A stretch of 64,000 bases of DNA from Aquisphaera giovannonii (GCF_008087625.1 NZ_CP042997.1:5890001-5954000); one strand, 5' to 3'; shown: positions 35,109 to 44,259, counted from the first letter of the stretch. Numbers and translations: made by a program. The notes: generated from the letters alone by a model not told the origin.

Positions 35109-36182
35109 CTACTTATTCGCCCCCTTCCGCCGAGACTTCATGATCTGGATCAGCCTGGCATAACCTGGGTGCTTTCTCAGATTCCCCACCATGAGCGATT
35201 CCCAGCTATCGCCGTCGAGCCTACGGATATTGTTGTAACCCTTATCGACGGCCAGCGTCAGAGCATCGATCCCCCGGTCCTCGCACCGCTTGAGAAGGGC
35301 CTGACGCTCCGAGGCCGACAACTTGGGCGAGAAGCTCGGCTCCAGGATGGCTAAGCACTCGCCACGAGCTTGGACGAGCTTGATCAGGTCCACGACGTTG
35401 TCCGATTCAAGGCTGCACAGGGCGTCGATGGACGCCACCAGCTCAGGCATGTCACCACGGGTCACCATCGTCTTCGCACGATTCCTCAGGATAGGGGCCG
35501 CCACGCGAACCGGGAGGGACGTTGCGAAGGAGGAATCATTGGTAGCCCGCTTGGAATTCCTGCTGACCGCGACATCATCCTCCCGCAGAACCTGGACCCG
35601 GGGTAACGCCTCCTCGAGCGCCAGGACGCCCGCGTCCGTTACCTTCGAGCCGTCCAAGTCCAGAGTCTTGAGGTTGGCAAGCCCTTTGAGTCGGGCAAGC
35701 CCCGCATCCGTGACGCCAAGACAGCCGATGGTGAGATTATTGAGGCGGGTCAGCCCATTCACGTGGACCATCCCGGCGTCGGTCACGGAGGTTCCGTTGA
35801 GCCACAGGCTTTCTACGTGTGTCAGCCGAGCTACGAATTCCAGGGTAAGATCGTCGGCCTTTTTCTTGTTGCCTCTGCCGGGGACCAAATTCACATGGAC
35901 GACGTTGGCAACGTAATCGGGCCCGATCCGACTCGCCAGCCACTTGGGGGCCCTCCACTTTCCCTGATACGAGACGATGTTAGGGTCGTAGTTTCCCCAA
36001 TCCCAGTCGTAGGAGACAGACCCGCCGGCCTCCTTGATCGCCGCCACCGCCGCCTGCTGGGACCGGACCGCGTTCACGTACCACCCGAGCAATACGGCGA
36101 CCAAGGCCACCACCACCATCAAAACGAAGACGCTGGGCCGAAAGCGGGGCCTCCGTCGTTCGGCTCGTTCGGTCGTCGCCAT
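35109..36182 (-). CDS. membrane-anchored leucine-rich-repeat protein
   Basis: A 357-residue protein with an Arg-rich start, one transmembrane helix (SVFVLMVVVALVAVLLGWYV, about 20-40) and then an extracytoplasmic leucine-rich-repeat block (about 120-210) with HVESLWLNGTSVTDAGMV, LNNLTIGCLGVTDAGLARL and LKTLDLDGSKVTDAGVL. The C-terminal 150 residues are helical and charged, not LRR. ATG 36182 has GGAG seven bases upstream. A long hairpin (36239-36270) lies in the upstream leader. Confidence 0.8.
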   Translation of the reverse strand: MATTERAERRRPRFRPSVFVLMVVVALVAVLLGWYVNAVRSQQAAVAAIKEAGGSVSYDWDWGNYDPNIVSYQGKWRAPKWLASRIGPDYVANVVHVNLVPGRGNKKKADDLTLEFVARLTHVESLWLNGTSVTDAGMVHVNGLTRLNNLTIGCLGVTDAGLARLKGLANLKTLDLDGSKVTDAGVLALEEALPRVQVLREDDVAVSRNSKRATNDSSFATSLPVRVAAPILRNRAKTMVTRGDMPELVASIDALCSLESDNVVDLIKLVQARGECLAILEPSFSPKLSASERQALLKRCEDRGIDALTLAVDKGYNNIRRLDGDSWESLMVGNLRKHPGYARLIQIMKSRRKGANK

Positions 36183-36238
36183 CGCAAGCTCCGGGAGGGC
36201 GCCAATTGATCCTGGTTTACCGGCAGGATACCAGAAAG

Positions 36239-36270
36239 GGGGCGGGTCCAGCCTCATCGGGACCCGCCCC
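36239..36270. other. 11-bp perfect stem-loop upstream of LRR gene
   Basis: GGGGCGGGTCC (36239-36249) pairs with GGACCCGCCCC (36260-36270) around a 10-base loop. On the plus strand a T-containing stretch (TTGGATATTATT) follows, as in a terminator; on the minus strand it would sit in the LRR gene's leader. Which is functional cannot be told. Confidence 0.45.
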
Positions 36271-36334
36271 TTGGATATTATTCCTTGCTCGTTCGTTATA
36301 AAACATCCAAGTGGTTTCACATATGGAAATTAAG

Positions 36335-36650
36335 GGCCCTCGGGGTCAGGTCCTGTTTAGTCGGCCCTCGGGGTCATAGTCGGCCCTCGGAGTCATCGGC
36401 CCTCGGGGTCACATCGGCCCTCGGGGTCAGGTCCTGCATCGGCCCTCGGGGTCACGGCCCTCGGGGTCAGGTCCTGTTTAGGAAGCGGCCCTCGGGGTCA
36501 CGGCCCTCGCGCGGCCCTCGGGGTCACGGCCCTCGGGGTCACGGCCCTCGGGGTCAGCGGCCCTCGGGGTCAAGCGGCCCTCGGGGTCAGGTCCTGTTTA
36601 TGGTTTTTCGAGGAAGGGAAGTCCGTCGGTGTCAGAGTCCGTCGGTGTCA
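36335..36650. repeat. irregular array of GGCCCTCGGGGTCA 14-mers
   Basis: Fourteen units: twelve exact GGCCCTCGGGGTCA, one with a single change (36382) and one truncated (36502), spaced by about 1 to 12 bases. Four units are followed by GGTCCTG, three of those by GGTCCTGTTTA. Two diverged units GTCCGTCGGTGTCA (36621-36634, 36637-36650) close the block. The array lies between divergent genes. Confidence 0.9.
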
Positions 36651-36698
36651 GTTCTCTTTGAAGTCCGTTGTGTCCTACGCTTGCACAGGCTGGGGCGG

Positions 36699-38543
36699 AT
36701 GCCCGCCACGAGCCGGATAGGTCCCGGCGACCATGACGAGGCCGCGCAAGCCATGCTCCGCTATGCCCGCACACGAGTCCAGAGGCTCCGGACCAGGCGA
36801 CCCCGCGGGACCTCGCCGCGGCTCGATCGCCTTGACTCGAGGCAGCTCCTGACCTCATTCCAGACGGTCGCCGCCGGGGATGTCGGCACTCTGGTCGCGG
36901 ACATCAACCAGGCGAACACCGACGGCGGCTCGAGCACGATCACCCTCTCGGCCGGCACCTATGTCTTCGACGACGGGGTCGCGATCGACAACTACTGGTT
37001 CGGGCCGAATTACCTGCCCGCCATCGCGTGCGACCTGACCATCCAGGGCGGCGGGGCCACGCTCCTGGGCAACGCCTCCATCCCCGCCCGCTTCTTCTTC
37101 GTCTCCGGCGGCCTCGTCTCGGGCGGCCCCGCCGCGGGGACGTTGACGCTCCAGGACCTGACCCTGACTGGGGGCGTGGCCCAGGGCGGCAGCAGCAACA
37201 TCGGCGGCGGCGCGCTCGGGGCCGGGGGCGCGATCTTCAACATGGGGGTGCTGAACCTCGACGGCGTCTCGCTGCTGAACAACAAGGCGTTGGGCGGCAG
37301 CAGCGGGGCGGGGGTGGGCGGTCACGGCTACGGCGGCGCCGGGATGGGGACGAACTCCATCGGCGACAGCGGCGGGGGCGACATGGGCCAGGGCTTCCCG
37401 TCGAAGGGCGTCGGCGGCACGGGCGGCGTCGACGGCCAGTCCGGCGGCGGCGGCGGCGGGTTCATGCAGCCGGGGGGGGCGGCCAGCGGGGCCACGGGGG
37501 GCAACGGCGGAGGGTCCAGCGGGCTCGGCGGGAACGGCGGGGTCTACCAGGATTCCGGCCTCGAAGGCATGTACGGCTACGGCGGCGACGGCGGCGGGGG
37601 GGCCGGCACGGCCCACGCCGGCGGCGACTCGGGCAACAACGCCTTCGGGGGCGGGGCCAACGACCTGGGGGGCGGGGGCGTCGGTGCGGGGGGCGGCGGC
37701 CAGGGCGGTGGCGGCGGCTTCGGGGGTGGCGGCGGCGCGAACGGCATGGCCGGCGGCTGGAGCGCCGGGAACGGCGGCTTCGGGGGCGGCGGTGGCGCCG
37801 GCGTGGCCCAGGGCGGCCTGCCGGGCGCGGCGGGCGGCCTGGGCGGCTTCGGCGGGGGGGATGGCGGGTCGAACGGCGTCGGCGGCGGCGGGGCCGGCCT
37901 GGGCGGCGCGATCTTCAACCTCTACGGGACCGTGAACATGGCCAATTCGGAGACCTCGATCAACGTGGCGCTCGGGGGCACGGGGGCGAGCCCGGGCTCG
38001 GGATACGGCGGCGCGATCTTCAACCTGGATGGGACCTTGAACATCAGCCAGAGCCAGCTCGAGGGCGACTCCGGCGCCAACGGCGGCTCCGAGATCTACA
38101 ACCTGACCTACGGGTACACCCCCTCCGGGGGGGCCGTCGCCGCCGTGGTGAACGTGTCCGGCAGCAACATCCAGGGCTACAACCCCCCCACCCCGAGCCC
38201 CTCGCCCACGCCGTCGCAGGCCCAGCTGGATCGCCTCGAGTCGTGGCGAACGAAAGTCAACCGGAGGCTCCATAGGATCCTCGACGGCCTGCGCGTGGGC
38301 TCGACCCTGTTGAATGAAGATCGCGCATTGGATAGGAGATTCCATCGGATGCTCGATCGCCTGCGCATGGGGGCGGACGTGGTGAATGAGCGGCGCAGCG
38401 GCCCGGCGCTGTTGATCACCGCGGGCGACAACCATGTGGGCCGGTACCGGGCGCTCGGCGGCGCGAGGGCGGCCGGCCCGAGGTTCCTCGCGCGGTCCCT
38501 CCGCCTTCTCGGGCGACACCTCGCCGGCACGGCCCCGCGATAG
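36699..38543 (+). CDS. glycine-rich surface protein
   Basis: A 614-residue protein. Residues 38-50 (PRLDRLDSRQLLTS) resemble the LEPR-XLL sorting-type motif found at the N-terminus of planctomycete extracellular proteins. Residues 55-200 look like right-handed beta-helix strands (GTLTLQDLTLTGG, GALGAGGAIFNMGVLNLDG). The middle, about 200-420, is dominated by glycine with Gly-Gly-X runs, recalling PE-PGRS proteins. The C-terminus is basic and helical (RLHRILDGLR, RFHRMLDRLR). Probably exported and envelope-bound; no enzymatic motif. ATG 36699 was chosen because the open frame upstream consists of the repeat array. Confidence 0.75.
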   Translation: MPATSRIGPGDHDEAAQAMLRYARTRVQRLRTRRPRGTSPRLDRLDSRQLLTSFQTVAAGDVGTLVADINQANTDGGSSTITLSAGTYVFDDGVAIDNYWFGPNYLPAIACDLTIQGGGATLLGNASIPARFFFVSGGLVSGGPAAGTLTLQDLTLTGGVAQGGSSNIGGGALGAGGAIFNMGVLNLDGVSLLNNKALGGSSGAGVGGHGYGGAGMGTNSIGDSGGGDMGQGFPSKGVGGTGGVDGQSGGGGGGFMQPGGAASGATGGNGGGSSGLGGNGGVYQDSGLEGMYGYGGDGGGGAGTAHAGGDSGNNAFGGGANDLGGGGVGAGGGGQGGGGGFGGGGGANGMAGGWSAGNGGFGGGGGAGVAQGGLPGAAGGLGGFGGGDGGSNGVGGGGAGLGGAIFNLYGTVNMANSETSINVALGGTGASPGSGYGGAIFNLDGTLNISQSQLEGDSGANGGSEIYNLTYGYTPSGGAVAAVVNVSGSNIQGYNPPTPSPSPTPSQAQLDRLESWRTKVNRRLHRILDGLRVGSTLLNEDRALDRRFHRMLDRLRMGADVVNERRSGPALLITAGDNHVGRYRALGGARAAGPRFLARSLRLLGRHLAGTAPR

Positions 38544-38660
38544 CCCGGGGGGCGATGGGGCCACCCATCTTACGTCCCGGGGCCGGTTGGCAACGCCCCT
38601 TCGGTCGGCCCCCTTCGGCCCTCTGGCTTCATCGCCCGATCTGCGCCGCGGGCTTCGTGT

Positions 38661-39890
38661 TCAACTCCCTGCGGCTCCCGGAGACGGAAGGGATGGCGCT
38701 CGAGGAGGTTGAGGCGAAGCTTGAGGCGGGGGGGCGAGGGGCCGGGGCATGGCCGGGTCGACGGGGCGGTTCCGAGGGCGGGTGCCGTCCCGCGACCTCG
38801 ACTCGCGCTCGCGATTCAACTCCCTGAGGATCGCGGCGCCCAGGTCGGGCTCCGGGGCCTCGGGCGCCTCATGAGAGGTCAGGAAGCCGGAGGAGTCCGG
38901 GGACGCGGGGCGGTTCGGCGACGGGGCTGGCGGTGGCGGCTGAGACGGGGCGGGCGGGCTCGGCCGGCGGGCCGGGCTCGGGGGCGAGGCGTAGGCGGCC
39001 GAGTGCCAGGGGCCGCGGCCGGCGAGGAGGAGTCCGCCGGCGGTGCAGGCGGAGGCGGCCAGGATCACGCCGGCGACCAACTTGAGCCTGGCCAGCGTGG
39101 CCGCCCCCGAGGCGAGATCGGCCAGGGCCGCGACGGAGGCCGGGATGGCCGCGATGTCGCGTGCCCGGCCCGTCGCGAGGTGGAGCGTGGCGCGCACGAG
39201 CGAGGCCGGGACCGCGGCCGTCGCCTCGCGGGCCGCGGCGGCGGCCACCGCGCCCGCGGCGGACGCGGGCGCCAGGCCCCGCCGCGTGAGGGCCTCGCGG
39301 AGCCGGCGCTTGCCCCGGTCCAGGCGGCTCTTGACCGTGCCGACCGGGAGCTCGAGGAGGCGGGCGGCCTCGTCCTGCTTGAGGCCCCGGAGATGGCAGA
39401 GCTCGACGGGGGCCCGGTACTTGCCGGGGAGCCGTGCGAGCTCGTCCGCGATCGCGGTGCGGAGGTCCTCCCGCTCCGCGAGCCGCCGCGGATCCGAGTC
39501 GTCCGGCGCCGAGGTCGTGTCCAGGCCCTGTCGCAGGCGGCGGGCCTCGGCCCGGCATCGCGACGCCACGCGGGTCGCGATGCGACGCAGCCAGCCGCCC
39601 AGGGAGTCGGCCACCCACAGCGTGCCGGCCTGGCGAGCCAGGACCAGGAACGTGGCCTGGAAGGCGTCCTCCGCGGCGTGGTGGTCGCCCGCCGTCCGCC
39701 GGCAGATGCCCCAGACCAGCGGCCCGTGGCGGGCCACCAGCGTGGAGAAGGCCGCCTCGGCCTCGCCGGGGGGCCCGCCCTCGGCGGTGAAGCGCCGGAG
39801 GAGCTGGCCGTCGGTCATCCCGCCGGTGGGCCCGGACGCGAACAGGAGCCCCATCTGCCGGGGCGCGGAACCCTTGCTTCCGTGAGCCAA
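38661..39890 (-). CDS. ECF sigma factor with membrane-spanning C-terminal extension
   Basis: A 409-residue protein. Residues 25-200 are an ECF sigma factor: region 2 ([26 protein letters not shown]) and region 4 (LPGKYRAPVELCHL, AARLLELPVGTVKSRLDRGK). The extension has Ala-rich helices and a hydrophobic segment (LKLVAGVILAASACTAGGLLLAG, about 260-285) followed by a long proline-rich tail. This is the planctomycete sigma type in which the chain may be tethered to the membrane. TTG 39890 is the best start: GAGGA lies eight bases before it and MAHGSKGS matches relatives' N-termini; ATG 39965 is the alternative. Confidence 0.88.
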   Translation of the reverse strand: MAHGSKGSAPRQMGLLFASGPTGGMTDGQLLRRFTAEGGPPGEAEAAFSTLVARHGPLVWGICRRTAGDHHAAEDAFQATFLVLARQAGTLWVADSLGGWLRRIATRVASRCRAEARRLRQGLDTTSAPDDSDPRRLAEREDLRTAIADELARLPGKYRAPVELCHLRGLKQDEAARLLELPVGTVKSRLDRGKRRLREALTRRGLAPASAAGAVAAAAAREATAAVPASLVRATLHLATGRARDIAAIPASVAALADLASGAATLARLKLVAGVILAASACTAGGLLLAGRGPWHSAAYASPPSPARRPSPPAPSQPPPPAPSPNRPASPDSSGFLTSHEAPEAPEPDLGAAILRELNRERESRSRDGTRPRNRPVDPAMPRPLAPPPQASPQPPRAPSLPSPGAAGS

Positions 39891-39992
39891 GGCATCGTCC
39901 TCGCGATCGTGGTTCGGTCGACTCCTCCTTACTGTTATGCCGTCGACCGGGGAAAAGGTCCGCATTATTCCGCCGCCGGCCCGGTTTTCCCC

Positions 39993-42005
39993 TCAACGAG
40001 GGCCCCGGTCGGGGGCATTCGACCGGAAAAGCAGATACCGCCCGTCGGGCGAGAGGGCGAGGTCGGCGATCATCGGGGCCGCCGACACGGCGTCGATCCG
40101 CCGGGGCGGCTCGGGCCCGGCGGGTTGCACCTCGTAGAGGCCCATCCGCCCCGCCTCGTCCGCCGCGAACAGGCAACGGCCGCTCCGCTTGTCATACACC
40201 GCGTCGGACGGCACGAGGCCGCCCCGGGCGGGGGCCTGGAAGAGGATGCGCTTCACCGAGGCACGCCAGGGCTTCGCCACGTCGAGCAGGGCGATCTCGC
40301 GACTCGTCCCGACCTCCAGGATCGCGAGGAGGAGATCCTCGCCGGCCCATTCCGGCGCGGCGATCAGCTTCCCGCCGTCCAGACGCACCCTCTGCGACAC
40401 GCCGGCCTGGACGTCATGAAGGAAGGCGTGGATCGGGGAGCCGAAGCCCGTGATCAGGAGCTTGCTCCCGTCGGGAGACCAGAGGGGCGGCCCGTACACG
40501 CCGAGCGGGTGCGCCCCGGAGCCGTCGGCCCGCATGACCCACGCGCCGGGCTCCTCGCTCGAATCGCCCCCGGAGTTGGCGAGGTAGGCGATCTGTTCGC
40601 CGTCGGGCGAGAGGCTCGGGCAGTTGCCCGGCTTGTGCTCGATGAGCGCGGGGCGGCCGTCGCGAAGCTCCACGGACTTGATGTGCGCCATCTGGTAGAG
40701 GCCGAGCGGGCTGGCGTCGAGGAAGACGCGACGGCCATCCGCCGTCCAGGAGAGCGACCCGCAGAACGAGAGGCGCCGGGCCGGCTCGTCGAGGACCGTC
40801 CACAGCCGCTTGCTGGCGACGTCCATCAGGTACACGCGATCCCGGTCCGACCCCTGGGGGCGGAGGACCGGGTCGCGGCCGAGCGCCGCGACGAGGCGGG
40901 CGGCCTCCGCGGCCGGCGAGCGATCGTCCCGGCCCGGCATCGCGACGCGGGGCGGCCGACCCATCGGCCGATCGGCGTTGTCCGTGTGGAAGAGGAGATA
41001 GCGGCCGCCTGGCGACAGCGCGAGGCCGCCGAGATTGGGATCGTATCCGCCGCGTTCCAGGCGTCGCGGCGGCGCGGGGTCGCCGCGCCTCATCGCGTAC
41101 GTCGCCATCCCCCCCGGCCCCGCGCCGACGAAGACGCAGCGACCGGTCTCGGGCGAGTACGCGACCTCGCCCGGCTCCACGTCCGGGCCGTCCGACCTGC
41201 GCCAGAGGACCTCCCTGACCGTCGCACGATCGGGGTCCGCGACATCGACCACGGCGATGGCCTCGGGCGACTCGCCGCCGACGGCCGCGACGATCGTGTC
41301 CGGCGAGGCCCACGCGGGCACCGAGAAGATCCGCCGCCCTTCGAGCGTGATGGGCCGATATCCCCGGCCCGCGGCGTCCATCAGCGAGGGGGGCGACGAG
41401 GCGCCGGGGTGGACGACCAGGATCCGCCGGCCGTCCGGGGACCAGATGGGCTTCCCCTGGCCGCCCGCCCATCGTCGTCCGCCGCCGTCGGCCCGCATCG
41501 TCCACACCCCCGGCGCGTCCTTCGAGTCCGCCCTGCGGACGAGGGACAGGGCGATCGTCGCCCCGTCGGGGCCGAAGCTCGGGAATCGGCCCGAGCCCAG
41601 GTCGACGACCCGGGGCCTGTCGCCGACCAGCTCCAGCGCCTCGATCCGGGAGAGCTGCCAGAGGTCGAGTGGGGCCGCGTGGAAGAGGATCTTCCGCCCG
41701 TCCGGCGACCAGCAAGGCGAGCCGCAACGGGTCCGCCCCTTCTCCGGCTCCTCGACCACCGGAGCCGCCTCGCCGGTCTCGACGTCGGCCACGAACAGAC
41801 GGAAGCAATCGGTCCCCTCCGGCCGCACGAGGGGGGCCGCCTTCAGCCCCTCCGCCAGCCGATCGACGGCCTCCCGGACATCCGCCCCCGGGCCGTCCGG
41901 GGCCGGCGGCCGGGCCTGCTGGGCGCTCGCCGGGCGTGCCCCGATCATCCCCAGGAACAGGACCGCCAGGCCCGCGGCATGCCGGTAATTGCTGGATATT
42001 CTCAT
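39993..42005 (-). CDS. secreted protein with two TolB/WD40-like propellers
   Basis: A 670-residue protein with signal peptide (to about 28) and a duplicated architecture: residues 45-340 and 360-670 are related halves, each with repeated WSPDGRKILF/LSPDGRYLLF strands (PD40/TolB-like propeller blades) and the parallel phrases QGSDRDRVYLMDVASK versus EGTDCFRLFVADVETG. It is the second gene of an operon: its ATG is four bases after the stop of the 43212-42010 gene. It likely binds periplasmic partners or peptidoglycan, as TolB does, but no ligand is known. Confidence 0.82.
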   Translation of the reverse strand: MRISSNYRHAAGLAVLFLGMIGARPASAQQARPPAPDGPGADVREAVDRLAEGLKAAPLVRPEGTDCFRLFVADVETGEAAPVVEEPEKGRTRCGSPCWSPDGRKILFHAAPLDLWQLSRIEALELVGDRPRVVDLGSGRFPSFGPDGATIALSLVRRADSKDAPGVWTMRADGGGRRWAGGQGKPIWSPDGRRILVVHPGASSPPSLMDAAGRGYRPITLEGRRIFSVPAWASPDTIVAAVGGESPEAIAVVDVADPDRATVREVLWRRSDGPDVEPGEVAYSPETGRCVFVGAGPGGMATYAMRRGDPAPPRRLERGGYDPNLGGLALSPGGRYLLFHTDNADRPMGRPPRVAMPGRDDRSPAAEAARLVAALGRDPVLRPQGSDRDRVYLMDVASKRLWTVLDEPARRLSFCGSLSWTADGRRVFLDASPLGLYQMAHIKSVELRDGRPALIEHKPGNCPSLSPDGEQIAYLANSGGDSSEEPGAWVMRADGSGAHPLGVYGPPLWSPDGSKLLITGFGSPIHAFLHDVQAGVSQRVRLDGGKLIAAPEWAGEDLLLAILEVGTSREIALLDVAKPWRASVKRILFQAPARGGLVPSDAVYDKRSGRCLFAADEAGRMGLYEVQPAGPEPPRRIDAVSAAPMIADLALSPDGRYLLFRSNAPDRGPR

Positions 42006-42009
42006 GCTT

Positions 42010-43212
42010 CTACCATCCTCGATGCGCCGCCGAGGGCGGCTGGTTCGACCTTTCGCCCCGGCCCGCGACGCGGAGATCCGGGACGGGATGGGGGGCGGCG
42101 CCGACCGTGCCGGAGGCGTCACGCGGCCGGCTCGCGACGGGATCGGGGAGGGCACGCTCCGAGAAGTGACGGCCGCCGTCCCGCCCCTGCAAGACGCGGA
42201 GGGACCTCACGTCGGCCGAGAAGGCCGGGGGCAGGTCCGTCGAGCATCCCGACGCGAGCCTCGCGCCGGGGCCGATGGTGCGGGGCCGCCCGGAGTCGTC
42301 GAACCGGAGGGGGGCCCAGCGAAGCTCCCATTCGCCGTCCCGGGGCGAGTCCGCGGCGAGATAGGCCAGCGAAGGGTCGCCCCCGGGGGGCCGGCCGACG
42401 ATCGGCGACCGGAGATATCGCCCCCACTCGGCGGGGGGCGTCTCGATGAGCGGCCCCGCCTCGACGACCGCGTCGCCCGCCTCGTCCAGCCGGAGCCACC
42501 AGAGCTCGTCGCCCGCGGGCCCGTCGCCCCGGCCCGGGACCGGCCGGCCGGTGACGACCGCGAGCAGGAGGCCGCCGCGGTCCTCCCCGAGCCAGGCCGA
42601 ATCGACGACCCGGGGCGCGGACTGCGCGGCGAGCGGGCAGCGCCACTCGATCCGCCTCGGGCCGCCCGCGGCGGGGGCGATCGCCCCTCCGCCATCCTCG
42701 CCCGTCGTCCCGTGGTCCCCGGCGAAGCGATGGTGATAGAGACATCCGTCGCCCGCGGCGAAGAGCACGCGTGGGCTAGTTCCCGGGAACCAGCAAGGCC
42801 GGCCCGTCGGGACCGCGCCCGTGTCCACGAAATCGAGGACCTCGCCGTCGGGGTAGGAGACCCGAGCCAGGCCGACGCCCGCGGGCTGCGCGCCCCTCGG
42901 CCCTCCGGAGAGGCGGCCGACGACCTGGAATCGACCCGACTCCTCGCGCCAGGGGGAGCAAACTCCGAGATCCAGCAGCTTGCCCGCCGGCGCCGGCAGC
43001 GAGGTCGTCCGGCCCGGATCGCCCTGCACCCAGAGCGTCGGCCGGGGCGAATCTCTCGTGGGCGGGCTGACGAGGATCGGGACCTCCCGCGTCGGCACCT
43101 CGACCAGCCTGGCCGAAGGTCGCCGAGGATGCAGGCAGACGCACGCCACCGTGATCAGGATGGATGCCCAGAGGCATGCCCGAAGCCCGAAGACACTGAG
43201 CGGGCCCCACAT
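42010..43212 (-). CDS. secreted propeller-like protein, operon leader
   Basis: A 400-residue protein with an N-terminal membrane anchor or signal peptide (VFGLRACLWASILITVACV). The rest is beta-rich with short repeats such as GRFQVVGRLSGG, PRVLFAAGDGCLYHH, and ends in a poorly ordered tail. It is weaker than its neighbour in propeller motifs. Its stop (42010) and the next start (42005) are almost adjacent, so the two are co-expressed, with the sigma factor gene ending the operon about 100 bases further. Confidence 0.7.
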   Translation of the reverse strand: MWGPLSVFGLRACLWASILITVACVCLHPRRPSARLVEVPTREVPILVSPPTRDSPRPTLWVQGDPGRTTSLPAPAGKLLDLGVCSPWREESGRFQVVGRLSGGPRGAQPAGVGLARVSYPDGEVLDFVDTGAVPTGRPCWFPGTSPRVLFAAGDGCLYHHRFAGDHGTTGEDGGGAIAPAAGGPRRIEWRCPLAAQSAPRVVDSAWLGEDRGGLLLAVVTGRPVPGRGDGPAGDELWWLRLDEAGDAVVEAGPLIETPPAEWGRYLRSPIVGRPPGGDPSLAYLAADSPRDGEWELRWAPLRFDDSGRPRTIGPGARLASGCSTDLPPAFSADVRSLRVLQGRDGGRHFSERALPDPVASRPRDASGTVGAAPHPVPDLRVAGRGERSNQPPSAAHRGW

Positions 43213-43652
43213 GATCCCCTCCCGTCCCGCATCGCGAACATGAGCGCCTGCCGGAGCCCCGCGGCGGAAGACCGGCCGCGAGGCTCGAGGGCTGACGCTC
43301 AGGCCCCGGTCCTCCTCGTCTTGAACGCAGATCCTCTATGCGGCCCGAGGCCGGGATGGTTCCCATTTTCCTCCGGCGTCCTCCGGATTCGAGGAGGATG
43401 CCGGGTGAGGCGGAGTCGCCGATCGAGCAGGGAATCGCGGGAGGCCTGGCTGGTCGCCGGCGCGAACGGGGCCGGTCGCGCGAAGGGGGCATCGCGCACG
43501 GGGGCAGATTCAGGGAGGGAGGGCGAACGGGGCCACCGAAGCCCACCGATCAGGCGGCGAACCACCCTCGCTCATCCCCACCAGGCCTGGACGGTTGCGA
43601 AGGAAGCATGATGCTTCGTTGACAGGCGATTTGGAGGCCGGGACGAAGGGGA
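43213..43652. other. intergenic, no gene seen
   Basis: About 440 bases upstream of the propeller operon and beyond the 43653 gene. No coding frame or repeat is convincing. The operon promoter should be here. Confidence 0.4.
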
Positions 43653-43976
43653 TCACTCCGTGGGGATCGGCATGGCGCATATCGCGAGGAGGTCGTCAGT
43701 CTCGTCGGTGACCACGACCCGGATGTGACCTTGGGGCACGTCGAGGATATCGGGCCACTTCCTCGCCGACGAGCTCATGCAACTCAGCTCGACCGGGTCG
43801 ATCACCTTGGCGGTCACGCCGCTGCCGTCGTCCCGTCCAAAATCGTCGGCGACCTTCAAGGCGACGACCGGCGGCTCGTGTCCGCAACCAAGCCCCCGCC
43901 GATAGGCGTCGAGAATCTCGCCCTTCGCAACGCCCAGGAGCTGGCCCAATGCGGCTCGCTTCTCTTCCCTGCTCAT
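43653..43976 (-). CDS. hypothetical protein, 107 aa
   Basis: A small acidic protein starting MSREEKRAALGQLLG. No signal or membrane segment and no family recognised. The first 40 residues are helical, with a central VALKVADDFGRDDG and a C-terminal beta part (HIRVVVTDETDDLLA). ATG 43976 has GGAG seven bases upstream; the open frame further upstream runs through a family X repeat and is not coding. Family X copies and a palindrome begin about 155 bases upstream of its start. Confidence 0.65.
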   Translation of the reverse strand: MSREEKRAALGQLLGVAKGEILDAYRRGLGCGHEPPVVALKVADDFGRDDGSGVTAKVIDPVELSCMSSSARKWPDILDVPQGHIRVVVTDETDDLLAICAMPIPTE

Positions 43977-44134
43977 GGTCAGCTCCGAAATGGTGATGCC
44001 CCGACCGAAGAGTTCCGGGAGCGGTTGATGGTCAATTGTATCAGGGCGGTATAAGTGACTGCCCCACAATCCCTGTACACCCGGCAGGGGGCGTCGCGAC
44101 CAGTCTCCGGCAAGGGGAAGGTCCGGATCCGCTT

Positions 44135-44250
44135 CCTTACGAAGAGCGGATACAGGGGGGGTGATTTCGATCGCCTCGGCCTCGACCAATACACCCCCTC
44201 TGACTCCCCCTTCGTAAGGGGGAGAACCGGGATCGGCTCGCCTTCTTGAG
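44135..44250. repeat. palindromic repeat family X copy 3
   Basis: Core 44135-44230: CCTTACGAAGAGCGGATACA, then GTGATTTCGATCGCCTCGGCC, CCCCCTCTGACTCCCCC, TTCGTAAGGGGGAGAACCGG, followed by GATCGGCTCGCCTTCTTGAG. Copy 4 repeats this order. Confidence 0.85.
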
Positions 44251-44259
44251 AGCATCGGA

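Noticed and set aside
36335-36650. CRISPR array
   Set aside because: Units are only 14 bases, spacing is 1-12 bases and irregular, with no unique spacers and no cas genes nearby.
36285-36698. An upstream extension of the surface protein frame through the 14-mer array
   Set aside because: The translated repeats give a low-complexity peptide and the ATG at 36699 has a better context and leads into the LEPR-like region.
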